This document shows positions 38,201 to 48,466 of a stretch of 64,000 nt of DNA, one piece after another (positions within the stretch are counted from its first letter, which is position 1; the number at the start of each line of letters is the position of its first letter). The notes under the pieces were generated by a model, which was not told the DNA's origin, ran no database searches, and saw nothing but the letters and a program-made list of their open reading frames with translations. Location: contig NC_092568.1 of the NCBI RefSeq assembly GCF_037975245.1, positions 17,627,001-17,691,000 on the forward strand, in the 5' to 3' direction. This stretch comes from Apostichopus japonicus (lineage: Eukaryota > Echinodermata > Holothuroidea > Aspidochirotida > Stichopodidae). Position numbers and translations under genes: made by a program.

Positions 38201-41200
38201 TTTAAAATAAGAGCGCAACAGATCGGAGGGGTCAAAAGTAATTTATTTTCATGAAGGTAGGGTGATAGAATTAGAGGCTGGTATAAATAACCTTGAATAT
38301 CCATACACAACACAAACTATTAAGGGGTTGTTTTGATAGGGGGACATGAAAAGAAAGGTCTTTTTAACGTTTGTCAATGACAATGGGAATACTTCTTTTA
38401 TCACCTCATAGACATGACCGACATATTTGATTCTGACAACCCTCTGATCTGCTTCATGTATGTTTAAGTGTGTGTGTAGTTTCTTCCCCAGGATTTACTT
38501 GGATCTTTGAGATAATAGCATTCCCAGTTGCTGGTTTATAATTTTATTTCCACGACCATTGCACAATTACAGACCTAGCTTCCTACAGGCAGGAGATGGG
38601 GCATCCTCCTCCTCTTTATCTTCTGTCTGTGACTTCAACGGAGAATCTTTGAAGGTCTTCACAGGAGAGGCGGTGCCGATAGATGACCTAAAGGATCAAC
38701 AGTCGATAAGATCCATAGATCAATAATTAATCAATAATGTGATATCGTTCAAACAATCAAGAACTGATACAATGAATGACATGATACTATGATTCTATGG
38801 ATTAATAATTATTCATATAAAAATAGACATAATTCATTGAATCAAGAAGGTAAATGTCTTGATATTTCTCCACGATCAATATTCCACTATGAATAAACGA
38901 TTTCCTGATGAAATCACAAAATACACCACAATCGAAAAGTCAAAGTGGTTTCCTTTAAGTGTATTGTGCAATGGAGTAAAGTGCAAATAAATTTTAACAT
39001 TTATGAATACAAAGTGATGCTTTTGACAGCAAACCGACACATGGTATTGAAAGGAAACGTAATTGAACGTAGCACCACATAAAAGATTCCCCACCGGAGA
39101 GCAAACAAAACGTAAATGTTAATGAATATATATTATCTAGCATATCCTCTAGGTCTTTTCAAAATCAAACTGGGACTCCTGATCTTTTGAAGTCAGCTTA
39201 CTGCTGTGACAAGTAAACCTTTCACGAAAATATCACTTCCGTGTAGTAAAACAATAGTTAATTAGTGCACTTAACAGACACGATAATGAGGGGCACATAA
39301 CTCTTGGTGTCAATTTTGTGAATGCATCATATTGAAAATAACATTAACTTTTATGGCTATAAATAAAATACAAACAAGTGACCTGAGCAGGAAAACAAGT
39401 GATATGCAGCCCAAGCTGAGCTTCCACATCCTCTATGTTGGGGACTAATGGTTATTCACGCCGATTTCTTGTTTGATGGATACAAGCACTTTGCATACAT
39501 AAAAACCAACAATCGTTGCCAAATTTCGCTATGTACAACCTGTAGATCACGTCAGAGTGCAGGGAACCATGGAGAAGTTCAATAATTTTATGTAATTAAA
39601 AGGATAAAGTTTTTTGTTTGTTTTTTATTTTGGACTAACCTCGGACTCTGGGTAAGCGATTGTACCGGTCGGTCATCGATCATCACCTCAAAGATATGTT
39701 CGTTTGGAGTCAGACTAATTCTGTTACCGTTCTCTAATTCCTTCCATTCATCTTTCTTCAAAGGTTTCAACTTTGAGTCTCCAGTCTTTGAGAAGTAAGT
39801 TGGGTTGACATGAATCTGTGCAAAGCAAAAGGAAACAAAAAATCAGAAAGCCAGTCAGCCTTGTGATTCGTTGCCGTACAATTTTGCTCGACATGTCAAT
39901 ATAACTATCAAACTATTGTAGTGCAAGGGAGTTAAATTTGTCCAAGAATTAAGTGAGAACCAGAAAAGATTTGTAGCTACCCAGTGTGGGCATCAACCGT
40001 GTTATTCACACATAAGGATTTTACAGTATAGAATTTTAAACCAAAATATTTCAATATCCAGAAAGCAAAGTCTTCCTATGTGAAATATAGACACATTTGA
40101 CCAATTTTGAGCTAGCAAAAGTCCCTTTAATTGTTGTTGAGGGTTACATGAGATTGTTTATACTCTGTGAAATTTTTTTTAGAAAATGGCTAAGTTTTCA
40201 ACCATTTGAGATAACCCTGTTGACCCTTTGCGCCAGTTTGTGCCCATCGACATTGCATAGATTCCTCCGGCAATGAATCAATAAGAACCGCAGTAATGCT
40301 AATTGCACAACAAGCACATTGTGATTAAAGAGCAGGCTGTTTCCTTCCATTAAACAGTCCAACAGTTCATGCACTAAGTTAAAATTGTAGGTTTAACTAA
40401 ACCTCGCATATTCATGATATCTGGGAGTGTACAATTTCAGAGTCACTTACCTTGTTGAATATTAGTTAAAGTTGTCATTACAAAATTAAATTTTATGGGG
40501 GACTTAAAAGGAAGTCAAAACTTTATAAGGTTAACTGCATCTCCTGTAATTCATGAAAATATATGATTAAACAATTTGAGTCATTTCATCTTCTTTAATA
40601 CGTCTTCTACGAAACTTTGGCCAACATTTTGCTCAACTTTGCTTTTCATCCTGACAAAGGTTTGACGTATCTTATAATTGTACTTTTTAAGATTTACTCT
40701 AGTCACACGTAAAAGTGCTTGGAGATATTCTTTTCTTGTAAAGCACTGTATATACATATATATTATTATTTAACTTTCAGGAAAAGAGAGTTTCCCATAT
40801 TCATAGATCACACATGGACAGGAGGACACTTACTTCATAGAGTGCATGAGACAATGTTCTGTGTCCAAAACTTCCATCAATTTACTGTAATAAATTTTAT
40901 TTTCAAAATATCTGCTGGTTATCTAACCAATAAAAAACCTTGAGAGACTTACTGGCTTAACTCTAAATATGCCATCTTTGATGTCCAAGATGGCATGGTT
41001 TCTAGATACTCTCTTGTCACTAATCTGAAAAAGGGAAAGAAATTGAACAATCTAGCAAAAACAAATGAAAAGAGAAGTCACATACATATTAAAATGAGAA
41101 GATCATGAGAGACCTGGACACAGAGCATTAAGTATGAATTTCCATAAAAAAGCATGCAAATCAAATTATATTATAACAAATAATGCAAAAATTGAATCAA

Positions 41201-41453
41201 GCAGCTCAGGGCATTCATGTGGAATTTTAAGAAACAATCATGCTTATAATTAATTTTTGAGCTTGCCATTTGTCTTGTGTGAATTCTTTCAACATTTTAT
41301 GTTGTGACTATTGAACCCATTGAACATCCAAGCATACAATTTAATGTAACTCACCCCAAGAAATGGACCTCTGCCAACAGTGGTGGACCCTAACGGGACT
41401 AAGATGTTATCACCCGATGAAACACCGCAGGGTTTCAGTTCTACCCCAGACAT
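32056..41453 (-). CDS. APLF: Aprataxin and PNK-like factor (complete, 11 coding exons)
   Basis: APLF is a nuclear DNA-repair scaffold for non-homologous end joining and single-strand-break repair. Exons, in transcript order: 41355-41453, 40953-41024, 39640-39815, 38587-38687, 38041-38177, 37495-37645, 36638-36996, 35365-35633, 34946-35071, 33710-33783 and 32056-32288. They total 1797 nt, or 598 codons plus stop (human 511). The FHA domain spans about residues 1-105 (VGRGPFLG, DKRVSRNHAILD, RVKPIHVNP) and in the family binds CK2-phosphorylated XRCC1/XRCC4. The Ku-binding motif is RELPAWML. Two PBZ fingers bind poly(ADP-ribose): CPYGSKCYRKNPRHNKDFSH and CPYGLNCYRTNLEHKKQFKH, both C-X5-C-X6-H-X5-H. 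The acidic tail has SFLDDKEEEEE and SEDSDWDPG, the histone-chaperone motif. The protein is longer than the vertebrate form because of added charged low-complexity sequence in exons 7 and 8. Confidence 0.95.
32312..32950 (-). mobile_element. 5'-truncated LINE remnant in APLF intron 10
   Basis: On the minus strand, an open frame of about 140 codons (32478-32906) reads CLAAWGGNTTARDMTKLNRL, VSKARKVYG and RTERYRSSFLPRAILNLANE. This is the C-terminal end of a non-LTR retrotransposon ORF2, after the reverse transcriptase core. After its stop come about 160 nt of 3' UTR and a tail of TCTTATA repeats preceded by AATAAA. The RT core is missing, so the copy is dead on arrival. The clade is not settled. 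Confidence 0.8.
33063..33305 (+). mobile_element. tRNA-derived SINE in APLF intron 10
   Basis: The head GGAGTGGTAGCTCAGTGG contains an A box, and GGTTCGAGTCAC 33 nt later contains a B box, at tRNA spacing. The tRNA-like T stem does not pair properly, so this is not a working tRNA gene. The body to about 33305 is unrelated to tRNA and ends in an A-rich AAAATACATACAAATAC tail. Antisense to APLF. Confidence 0.75.
33710..33783 (-). CDS. APLF: APLF exon 10: second half of PBZ2
   Basis: TNLEHKKQFKHPL completes finger 2 with its two histidines, followed by SSDRPQRQTRR. Acceptor CTTATAG, donor GTGAGA. Finger 2 has Thr-Asn-Leu-Glu in place of the Lys-Asn-Pro-Arg of finger 1, but keeps all four zinc ligands. 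Confidence 0.92.
33877..33955 (-). repeat. Third, diverged TTATATAGCGC repeat copy
   Basis: Degenerate AATAATAATCATAATCATAA followed by TTCTTATATAGCGCAACTTA and TCGCTGCACTGTACA. Same design as the copies at 1032 and 19567, with a different body. In APLF intron 9. Confidence 0.5.
34487..34903 (+). mobile_element. 5'-truncated LINE (CR1/L2-like) 3' end in APLF intron 9
   Basis: Plus-strand frame with ITPILNKLHWLPVEQRIIYK, TALFVFKILN, FSCAAVKVWNNLPQSVRL and LGTFKKNLKTYLF. This is the C-terminal segment shared by jockey-superfamily (CR1/L2-like) LINE ORF2 proteins. The stop is followed by GGCGCTATACAAAG and an (ATT)n tail. Only about 400 bp of the element remain, and it is antisense to APLF. Confidence 0.88.
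34946..35071 (-). CDS. APLF: APLF exon 9: second half of PBZ1, first half of PBZ2
   Basis: KNPRHNKDFSHPD supplies the two zinc histidines of finger 1. After an acidic spacer (EIVEPDEDDKAE) comes CPYGLNCYR, the cysteine half of finger 2. Both fingers are split by an intron at the same Arg codon, so the intron phase repeats with the finger. Confidence 0.94.
35365..35633 (-). CDS. APLF: APLF exon 8: basic region and first half of PBZ1
   Basis: Opens with GKGKGKGKSPRGAKAKKRRG (a likely nuclear localisation signal). It continues through an SDEESSEED stretch and ends KPCPYGSKCYR, with the first two zinc cysteines of PBZ finger 1 before donor GTAACC. Leaves with two bases of the Arg codon. Confidence 0.93.
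36638..36996 (-). CDS. APLF: APLF exon 7: long charged region
   Basis: The longest exon, 359 nt. It alternates basic blocks (SRAKKRPAN, PAKKRGAPARTPRKKT) with acidic runs (SDEEEEEEEV, KEDEEEEDEEDEAP, RDDEEEEESDWEE). The ESDWEE repeats the acidic-aromatic pattern of the C-terminal tail. Acceptor CTACCAG, donor GTTTGT. Vertebrate APLF has no equally dense block here, as far as I recall. Confidence 0.88.
37495..37645 (-). CDS. APLF: APLF exon 6: Ku-binding motif
   Basis: Starts MDVKPPSEDNKKYAKPVDRN, followed by RELPAWMLNLPSG and a lysine-rich end. R-E-L-P-A-W-M matches the Ku-binding motif of human APLF (R-I-L-P-T-W-M), which docks on Ku80 in end joining. Acceptor TATTTAAG, donor GTTGGA (weak but in phase). 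Confidence 0.9.
38041..38177 (-). CDS. APLF: APLF exon 5: acidic linker
   Basis: Acceptor TCTTCAG and donor GTAAGA. Encodes FHADNNDSTAEEETNDGQEE, VKKSLSKEKDDGDEE and PLGEEDE. Enters phase 1 and leaves phase 0. Low complexity, without a recognised domain. Confidence 0.85.
38587..38687 (-). CDS. APLF: APLF exon 4: acidic linker
   Basis: Reads SSIGTASPVKTFKDSPLKSQ then TEDKEEEDAPSPA. The acceptor is CCTTTAG. Two donors 12 nt apart keep the frame: GTAGGA (exon end 38587) or GTCTGT (exon end 38575, adding four residues). The first is chosen for its better +3 base. No domain; probably disordered. Confidence 0.7.
39640..39815 (-). CDS. APLF: APLF exon 3: end of FHA domain
   Basis: It starts IHVNPTYFSKTGDSKLKPLK and ends LTQSPR, with acceptor GCACAG and donor GTTAGT. 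The ISLTPNEHIFEVM segment forms the last strands of the FHA fold. It exits with two bases of a codon. Confidence 0.9.
40953..41024 (-). CDS. APLF: APLF exon 2: FHA phosphopeptide-binding core
   Basis: 72 nt, phase 0 at both ends, acceptor TTTTTCAG and donor GTAAGT. It encodes ISDKRVSRNHAILDIKDGIF and RVKP. It contains the SR-H motif of FHA domains and aligns with ITDKRVSRRHAIL of human APLF. Confidence 0.93.
41355..41453 (-). CDS. APLF: APLF exon 1: start of FHA domain
   Basis: It starts at MSGVELKPCG. A frame extension upstream (eight more codons with its own ATG) does not match the family start MSGGFELQP, so the inner ATG is preferred. It ends GRGPFLG before donor GTGAGT, phase 0. The Arg of GRG is the conserved FHA arginine. 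Confidence 0.9.
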
Positions 41454-43970
41454 TCTACTCTTTGTTTTATGCAGCAATTCTGAATAAAAGAGGTTGACAA
41501 AGTTTTGAAACCTTTAGATATCAATTCGGCCAAAAAATCCACCTGTGATGATAAAATACAATAATCTTGAGTCGTTTTATAATGAGTCAGGTTTTATAAT
41601 GTGATATTAAAGCACAAAACTGAGAGAAGTGTATTCACCACTGGCATCTGCTTCAGTAAACTATTTATAAGCAAAATATAAAGGTTGTTCTAAGCAAAGC
41701 AACATATTTTTAATTTAGCTGGATGTAAAACATCAAATTAGGACCTGTCACATGTAAATTCTGTGATTCTCTGCCCTGTGGAATCAGAATTGTTTTACAG
41801 ATTTCAGACTTGGTCTTTTAACGTGTGGCAGTGAACTACAACAGTTGTTTGCAATTTTTGCTGTGGAATGTAAGAATCAATTGAAAGTATGTAATTCTTT
41901 ATCAATGGCAAGGGAAAATTAATCCAGCATCACGTTGCAAACTGCTATACAAAATGGTCAAATTGCTATACAAGGCCAAAGATGCATAACAGTTGTATAC
42001 AGAGGAACTATATTTTTCTTATTAAGAGACAACATTAAAAGTCTTCATAACTGCTACACAATATTTCAACAATAAATTATTCCCTGCGTAGTCAAGCCAT
42101 CAAAGTCCAGCCTGCATTAGGAGCACCTTCCGCATGAAACATACACTACAATGTAGGTAACTAACCCTTGATGTCAACATCAATATCCCTAGCATTTTTG
42201 GGTAAAAAATGTGGTAACCTTATCTTAGAATTTACACTGTAACTTGCTAACCCATGTTATCCTATTCATTTATTTCATTTTCTACCTTAGGGGAGTTAGG
42301 GCTCTGTAATTTTGGGTCAGGTTTCATAACTGTAGCCTGTAGGCAATATTGGTTCATTGCTTAGTTACACTAGCATTATGAAAATCAGCTACACTTATTA
42401 ATGTCACTATACTAAGTTAGGCTTCTAACAGTATATATAACACTCACTTTTACTGAGTGTACTATAACTACTACTAGCATTAGTATTAATAGCTACTACA
42501 ACCTCATACTCATTAAACCGTGGTTACCTATGTAAGACCTAGTTTTGCGAAAACCAAATTCGTATCAACGCATTTGGCCCTAAGATGCTTCAGACTAATT
42601 TGCATATAGGAGCGAACACATGATAAACAACAAAAATCTTGATAACTTCCCCTCACCAACAATGAAGATTCTCTTGGATCTTAGAAGATTCTCAGTGCTT
42701 CTTTTGCTTCACATTCGATGGGTTTCAGGGAACGCAGAACGTGACCTACTTTCCTGAACATAAACAACTTCACTGACCATTTACGAGGTAATTCTCTATG
42801 CTATGTTGACCTCCAATTTCCCAGGTCTATGTGAACCCAAAGCCAGTTCAAGCCAGCTTGAGCAAGCTTTGTTTACGGAAAATAGATCGAGCCTGCAGAG
42901 ATGTGCTGTAATCTGCATGTAATGTCTCCCTGAACTCATGTGGCATGGATGGCGGAGCCGGTAGGGGCGAAGGGGACTGGGAGGTTAAAGGCTCCCCTCT
43001 TTTTGAATGTATAAAACTTGGCATTGCAATAACCCCATGTAGCAAAAGTAATTTCTTAAAATAAACGGTCTATACGGTACTGTGTAACCATTCAAAAAAT
43101 AAATAAAAAAATGAACGAAATGCATAACTTCAATTCCCGTACGTGGAAATTGACAGTTAATGACAGCAAATGATCAATTGTCGTGTTTCATATCCATTAT
43201 CCGTCAAATTGTTTACTTTTTTCCTCAAAATTATGTAGAAACAGGTACCGAAAACACTCAATAGTTTATGAAGACATTCCGCCAACACTACTGAATCCTA
43301 GCTACTTTACTCGGTATAACCCCACCATATCTATTACCACCGTAATCCTAATTTTCATAGGAATAGTAATTATTTTGGCAACGTTTGAGATAAAATGTCG
43401 CACTTTCAAGGAATAATGCGAAATATCCATGATCTTAATGTTAGAGGACTGTTTTGAGGACGTTTGGAGATCAAAATAAATGAAATTCTGATACTAAGAA
43501 ACCAAATGCTTGAAATAGACAGTCGAAACGTTGATACAGAATGTCGTAATTCGACCGCCCATGTCAGCATGTTCCTTACACAAATTTAAACAAAAGAGTC
43601 TACACATGCGGCCGATCAAGATTTTAACCCAGTCCCATATTCGATTTCACAATTCTACAAAGGAAACGTCTGAAAACACCTCTTTATTCATTGCTATGGA
43701 AGGAAATGACACAATTTTTAAGCTACATCGGTAACTCGGACCGAGAGGAAGATACTGTTCAAGAGAAGGGACCTAAGACAGGCTAATGTAGAACCCCACA
43801 TGACAAGCCCTGGGACACCCGAACACTCTCTCTTGTGACCTTGTTCTACTGTAATGTTCTGCCCCCCCCCCCCACACACACACACAAACTAAAGGCACGG
43901 ACGGATATCCCTACCCGCCTAGAACACACTGACACAATCTCGGTTGAAACCTATCCCGAAGACACAATCT
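41454..43970. other. Upstream flank of APLF
   Basis: No coding exon seen. It should hold the APLF 5' UTR and promoter, but I cannot place a start site; no clear TATA box or GC island stands out. Short frames here have no recognisable similarity. Confidence 0.45.
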
Positions 43971-44034
43971 CCAGGATAGGTTGCCGGACAAATACCCCCC
44001 CGGACATGTACCACCCGGACTCAAGATAATAATA

Positions 44035-44246
44035 CTCAGATATATCAGATTACTATTCTAATATATCAGATTATTATTCTGATATATCAGATTATTAATC
44101 TGATAAATCAAATTATTAATCTGACATATCAGATTATTCTTCTGATATATCATGTTATTAATCTGATATATCAGTTTATTAATCTGATATATCGACTATT
44201 ATTCTGATATATCAGATTATTATTCTGATATATCAATTATTATTAT
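44035..44246. repeat. Tandem array of a 21-bp palindromic AT unit
   Basis: About ten copies built on CTGATATATCAG, a perfect 12-bp palindrome, separated by ATTATTATT or ATTATTAAT. Each unit can form a hairpin, and neighbouring units can pair with one another. Confidence 0.95.
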
Positions 44247-44562
44247 CTTGCCACCTATCTTGCCCCGGGCCTCGGTCCATTTTCAAACCCTATATCCAGG
44301 AGTTATGGGGGCTTATATATGAAAAGCTCGATTCTTTTTAAAAAGTCAGGAAGAGGTTAAAAGGGCCAGGGCACACGACGACCCTAGAGTGGTGCCAGTC
44401 TGTTTTTACCTCCATGGTTTAACCGGCACCCTGACCCAATTTTAAATATGTTCTCGCAGTTGCCCGAGGGACCAGGGTGTATGTTGAGGCCCGCGGGAAA
44501 CTAAACTCGAAAAAAGACCTGTGTATCTGTCGCTGCATCCGTCCCCTATAGTTACCGGCATG

Positions 44563-44832
44563 TGTCCAGGGGGATATTCGTCCGGGGGTATTTATCCGGG
44601 GGGTAATTGTCTAGGGGGTATTCGTCCGAGGAGGTAGTTGTCCGGGTGGGTAGGTGTCCGGGCTTTTTTTTTTTGTCCTCGGGGGTTATTGTCCGGGGGG
44701 TATCTGTCCGGGTGGTAGTTGTCCTGAGGGTAATTGTCCGGGTGGTATTTGTCCGGGGATAATTGTCCGGGGGGTTATTGACTGGGGGTAATCGTCCTGG
44801 GGATATTTGTTTGGGGGGGATATTTGTCCGGT
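44563..44832. repeat. Degenerate tandem array of GTCCGGGGGGTAATT-type units
   Basis: About 16 units of 14-18 bp, each starting GTCCGGG or GTCCTGG with a run of G followed by TATT, TAATT or TAGTT. The array is interrupted by a T-run near 44668. The reverse complement of the same unit occurs at 43984-44020. G runs every 15 bases or so could form quadruplexes. Confidence 0.92.
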
Positions 44833-46874
44833 CACGCCAGGATATAGTGTCTGAGGGGTCACCAATCTATCTCCTGCTACACTGTCGAATATGGACTTGT
44901 AGTTGTCTTGTACTCAATCGTCAAAGTTGCTGCAGGGGGTGAACCGACAAGGATATAGGCTATATAATTTTACAGAAGCATCTTGGAAAGGTATAGATAC
45001 AGGCATCGTATAGTACTTGGGGGAACGTAGTCTATTAGGGATCCATCCTTGATAAGTATAGTATACGAGATTTGAGGAGGGAGTGGGAGGGGGATAAGAT
45101 GTTATGTCTTCGAGGAGAGGGGTCTTAGGGAAGGGGTAACCCCTCCCCTTTTAGAAATTTTGGGTAAAAAGAAGCAGCTTGCAAAGTTGCTATATTTTGC
45201 AACCATGGAGAAACGATATTAAAGACATTTTACTGTTTAGGTTGTACCGTACAACTGTACACTAATATTTTTGGAATATTCTGTCTGTCGATATGGGGGG
45301 GGGGGGCTGAGCCCCTGACATTAATCTGGGAAGGGGAACTACAGCCACCCTCCATTCCCCGAAGTATACGTGCAGGCGCCCCTGGGCATATTATATTTTC
45401 TAACGTGATTAGTCATTTCCTTCCAAACTTAAAAGTATATCATATTATACATAGAAAGTTGGTAGAGGAGAAATTAGCTAAGTCGCCATTGATTCCTATG
45501 CTTAATTCGACTCGCTGTCTCTTTCTTCTGTCAGTCTGTGATCCCTATCTCGTCAAGCTGTATCTGTGCCATGCAATCGATACAGTATATACCTGAAAAT
45601 CCGTACGATGATACTACATACGGCTTCTTGGCCTCCCCCCCCCCCTCCCCCACACATGGAATCAGTGAGTCGATACGCAATACATTAATGTCACATGAAT
45701 GACTTGAAGCGTTAAATTCAAGTAAATTTGGTTTCCTTCCTTTGTATCTCCAAAACTTTACGCTAATTTGAAGGCATGCTTGCCGAAGAAGCATCATTGG
45801 AGCTCTGACATTGAAGCACTGACTTTGAATTTTTTTTTTAGCATTTGATTGATCTTTAACAGTTGGAGGTCGTGCATGTAGATATATGGCATGCATGCAC
45901 GCTCAGTGAGCAAAGAAGGCAGTATAGTGTAGAATACAGAACATCAACAACAAAATATTTCTTCTAATTGCTTCAATAATATTCTATTTGATAATTATTC
46001 ATCGGTTCTCTTTTTTAGAATGCCATTAAAAAAACATGCTATGACTGGCAATAAGGGGGTGGGGGATCGCCTTTGGGAAAATGATCCAATGCGGTGCTTC
46101 GTACGTCCCCTATGAAAATGTTTGTTAACAGGGAGGGGGAAGGGGAGGGGGACAGAGGGGGCCGCCTCCTACCGAGCGTAATATAGTCAGGCTTTAAACA
46201 CGTTGTACTTTGGTGCACCATATGACATATTTTAACCAAAGAGTTGCCTAAAATGATTCACATACAGTGACAAAGTGGTGTCCCAATTATGCTTAGAAAA
46301 CTCAAAACTTGTCACAATTTATCTATTTACACAACCTACAACTCTTTCCCGCTCTGCTGCCGCCCATACAGTTAGTTGTATTAGTTTTATCCTGCCATCA
46401 TATCGAAACAATAACATGTTATAAGACCATCCGTAACATTGACTTTGAAAATCCCTGTCGTTGTTGGAATACGTGTATATATTTGAATGGAGAAGGCAAG
46501 GGGGAGGGGGAGTGGAATGGGGGGGGGAGTGGGTTACAGTGTAAACATATTGACGACCTTAACAGCCAATTTTCCGTGCATTATTCTATTGTCTGCTGTG
46601 TGTTAATCTCACCCCCATATGCAGATGCACGCAATACCTTGGTGCGCGTGAGTTTTCACAATTGTTTCGCAAGAGTTCTCGTAATTAACGTTATTCCGAT
46701 TGTAACCTATATATCTACACATGCATTATGAAATATTATATATGGTAGTGCATTCTATAAGGTGACCCTTTCTCAGTTGGATTCCCATTAATGTGTTTTC
46801 AAATTTCAAGCGTCCATTATATCTTTCTGAACCAAAGTATAATATATATATCACATCGTTTGATATTGATCATT

Positions 46875-46898
46875 GTATATATATATATATATATATAT
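46875..46898. repeat. (TA)n microsatellite
   Basis: Twelve TA dinucleotides. Confidence 0.9.
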
Positions 46899-47165
46899 TC
46901 CATGAAATGGTCACTTAGGCTAAAGTGGTGTAGGTATCGATCCCCCGTTGTGCATCCATTTTGCTGTTAATTTGATATCGGGAAAGAGTTAGAATTGGCG
47001 ACGCTATACAGAAGTAAGAATGACATCCTTAGCAAAAGATATATAAGCTCAGGGGATCGTTATATATTGATGTGAGGTCACATTCTAAAACTGTATGACA
47101 AACAAGGGTGATTATATAGGACCAACAAATATATTAAAGCTGTGTAATCGGATTGAACATTACGT

Positions 47166-47203
47166 CACACATACACACACACACACACACGCACACACAC
47201 ACA
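47166..47203. repeat. (CA)n microsatellite
   Basis: CA repeats broken once by TA and once by GC. Confidence 0.9.
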
Positions 47204-47794
47204 ATTGCAGCTTTCAACAAATTAAACTTGATCAAGAAACGTGGCAAAATCATGATATTTGTTGGACTTGTCAAGTATACACACATCGGTTGTCACGTTG
47301 CCGTGATTGCTTGATCTGTGTTTTGCTAACATGTTGCTAAGGTGACAAGTTACATAACGTGACATTTATATATCCTTATATTGGAAATTTTCGATTTGCT
47401 GTGATAAATTTAAAAACATGTCGGAATCATGATATTTGTTAACTGGTCAAGTTACGTAATACGGCTAAATATTGATTAGAAAAGTCAAATTGTCGAGAAG
47501 TTATGTTACACTAGCCTATAGTTGGCAAACATTAAAGTCGACGTGCACTTTGGCAAATGAAACGGCAAACATAAACAAACACAGCCAAGTTTAGGTCACC
47601 AACAATTTCTTAGAAAAATGAAATCGGCCTGATTTCAGATCTGTGTATAATGCGCTGCCGATTTGTCAAAGACAAATGGTACCTATGAGTACCCTGCTGT
47701 TGATATGACCAACACAATATGAAGACAAGAAATGTTTTAAGACACGTGCTCCCAGAATTTTCTTTCTAACTTTCACGTGCAATGAACCTAACAA

Positions 47795-47797
<3 letters not shown>

Positions 47798-47847
<50 letters not shown>
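47798..47847. repeat. (AT)n microsatellite
   Basis: About 25 uninterrupted AT dinucleotides. Confidence 0.95.
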
Positions 47848-47850
<3 letters not shown>

Positions 47851-48366
47851 ACCCTCTGTATGATAACTATGGTAAACTTTGCTTAGTCAAATGACCTTTC
47901 AGGCAGATAAAACTTCCACTTTTAGTCTAGTACCCGAATCTTTTGTATGTCACATCTGGTGTAGTTTTAATAGTTCGTAACATAATAATGTGTTGTGCGA
48001 AGGTAACGTTGACCATAACACATCCGAAGGTCTTAGCAATCCTTATTCCCATAGCATTCCTGTTCGTCATAACAACCACGCAAAACAAGCCACTCACATG
48101 CTTATATAATTAGAGTTATACATAACGATTCTTTATGACATTGGTAATGATGGCCTAAGCTGTTGGCAACCTTCATTTACCCTATAAGACACCTTTGCCC
48201 GTAACCAGAAATAACTAATAATTAGAGGCCTGCTTTTTCGATCTCCTGGAATTTTCCAAAATCAAGTGATGTTATGTAAGATTGTTCATCTCAGTTTGAC
48301 GTATATAGATATACACGATATTTATATAAAGACCTATATGTACATACACACACATGTACATAGGCC

Positions 48367-48377
48367 TATATATATGT

Positions 48378-48466
<89 letters not shown>
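48367..48466. repeat. Compound (AT)n microsatellite
   Basis: About 100 bases of AT repeats with a few GT, CA and AAA interruptions, following an ACATGTACATAGGCCTATAT stretch. Confidence 0.93.

Larger units (their letters stand above)
43979..44836. mobile_element. Candidate non-autonomous DNA element with GTCCGG-based inverted ends
   Basis: The left end GGTTGCCGGACAAATACCC is an inverted match (15 of 19) to the right end, which read on the minus strand starts CGTGACCGGACAAATATCC. CCAGGATA flanks both sides (43971-43978 and 44837-44844) as a possible 8-bp target duplication. The inside holds an AT palindrome array, a mixed segment (44247-44562) and a GTCCGGGG array. There is no coding capacity. 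The terminal bases do not fit the hAT rule and a local hairpin overlaps the left flank, so the boundaries are tentative. Confidence 0.4.

Noticed and set aside
41454..41477. Upstream ATG extending APLF by eight codons
   Set aside because: The family start matches the inner ATG; the extension (MLHKTKSR) has no counterpart.
43183..43416. Plus-strand frame with a hydrophobic run (TVILIFIGIVIILATF)
   Set aside because: The hydrophobic stretch is what AT-rich sequence often encodes. There is no splice signal, partner exon or recognisable similarity.
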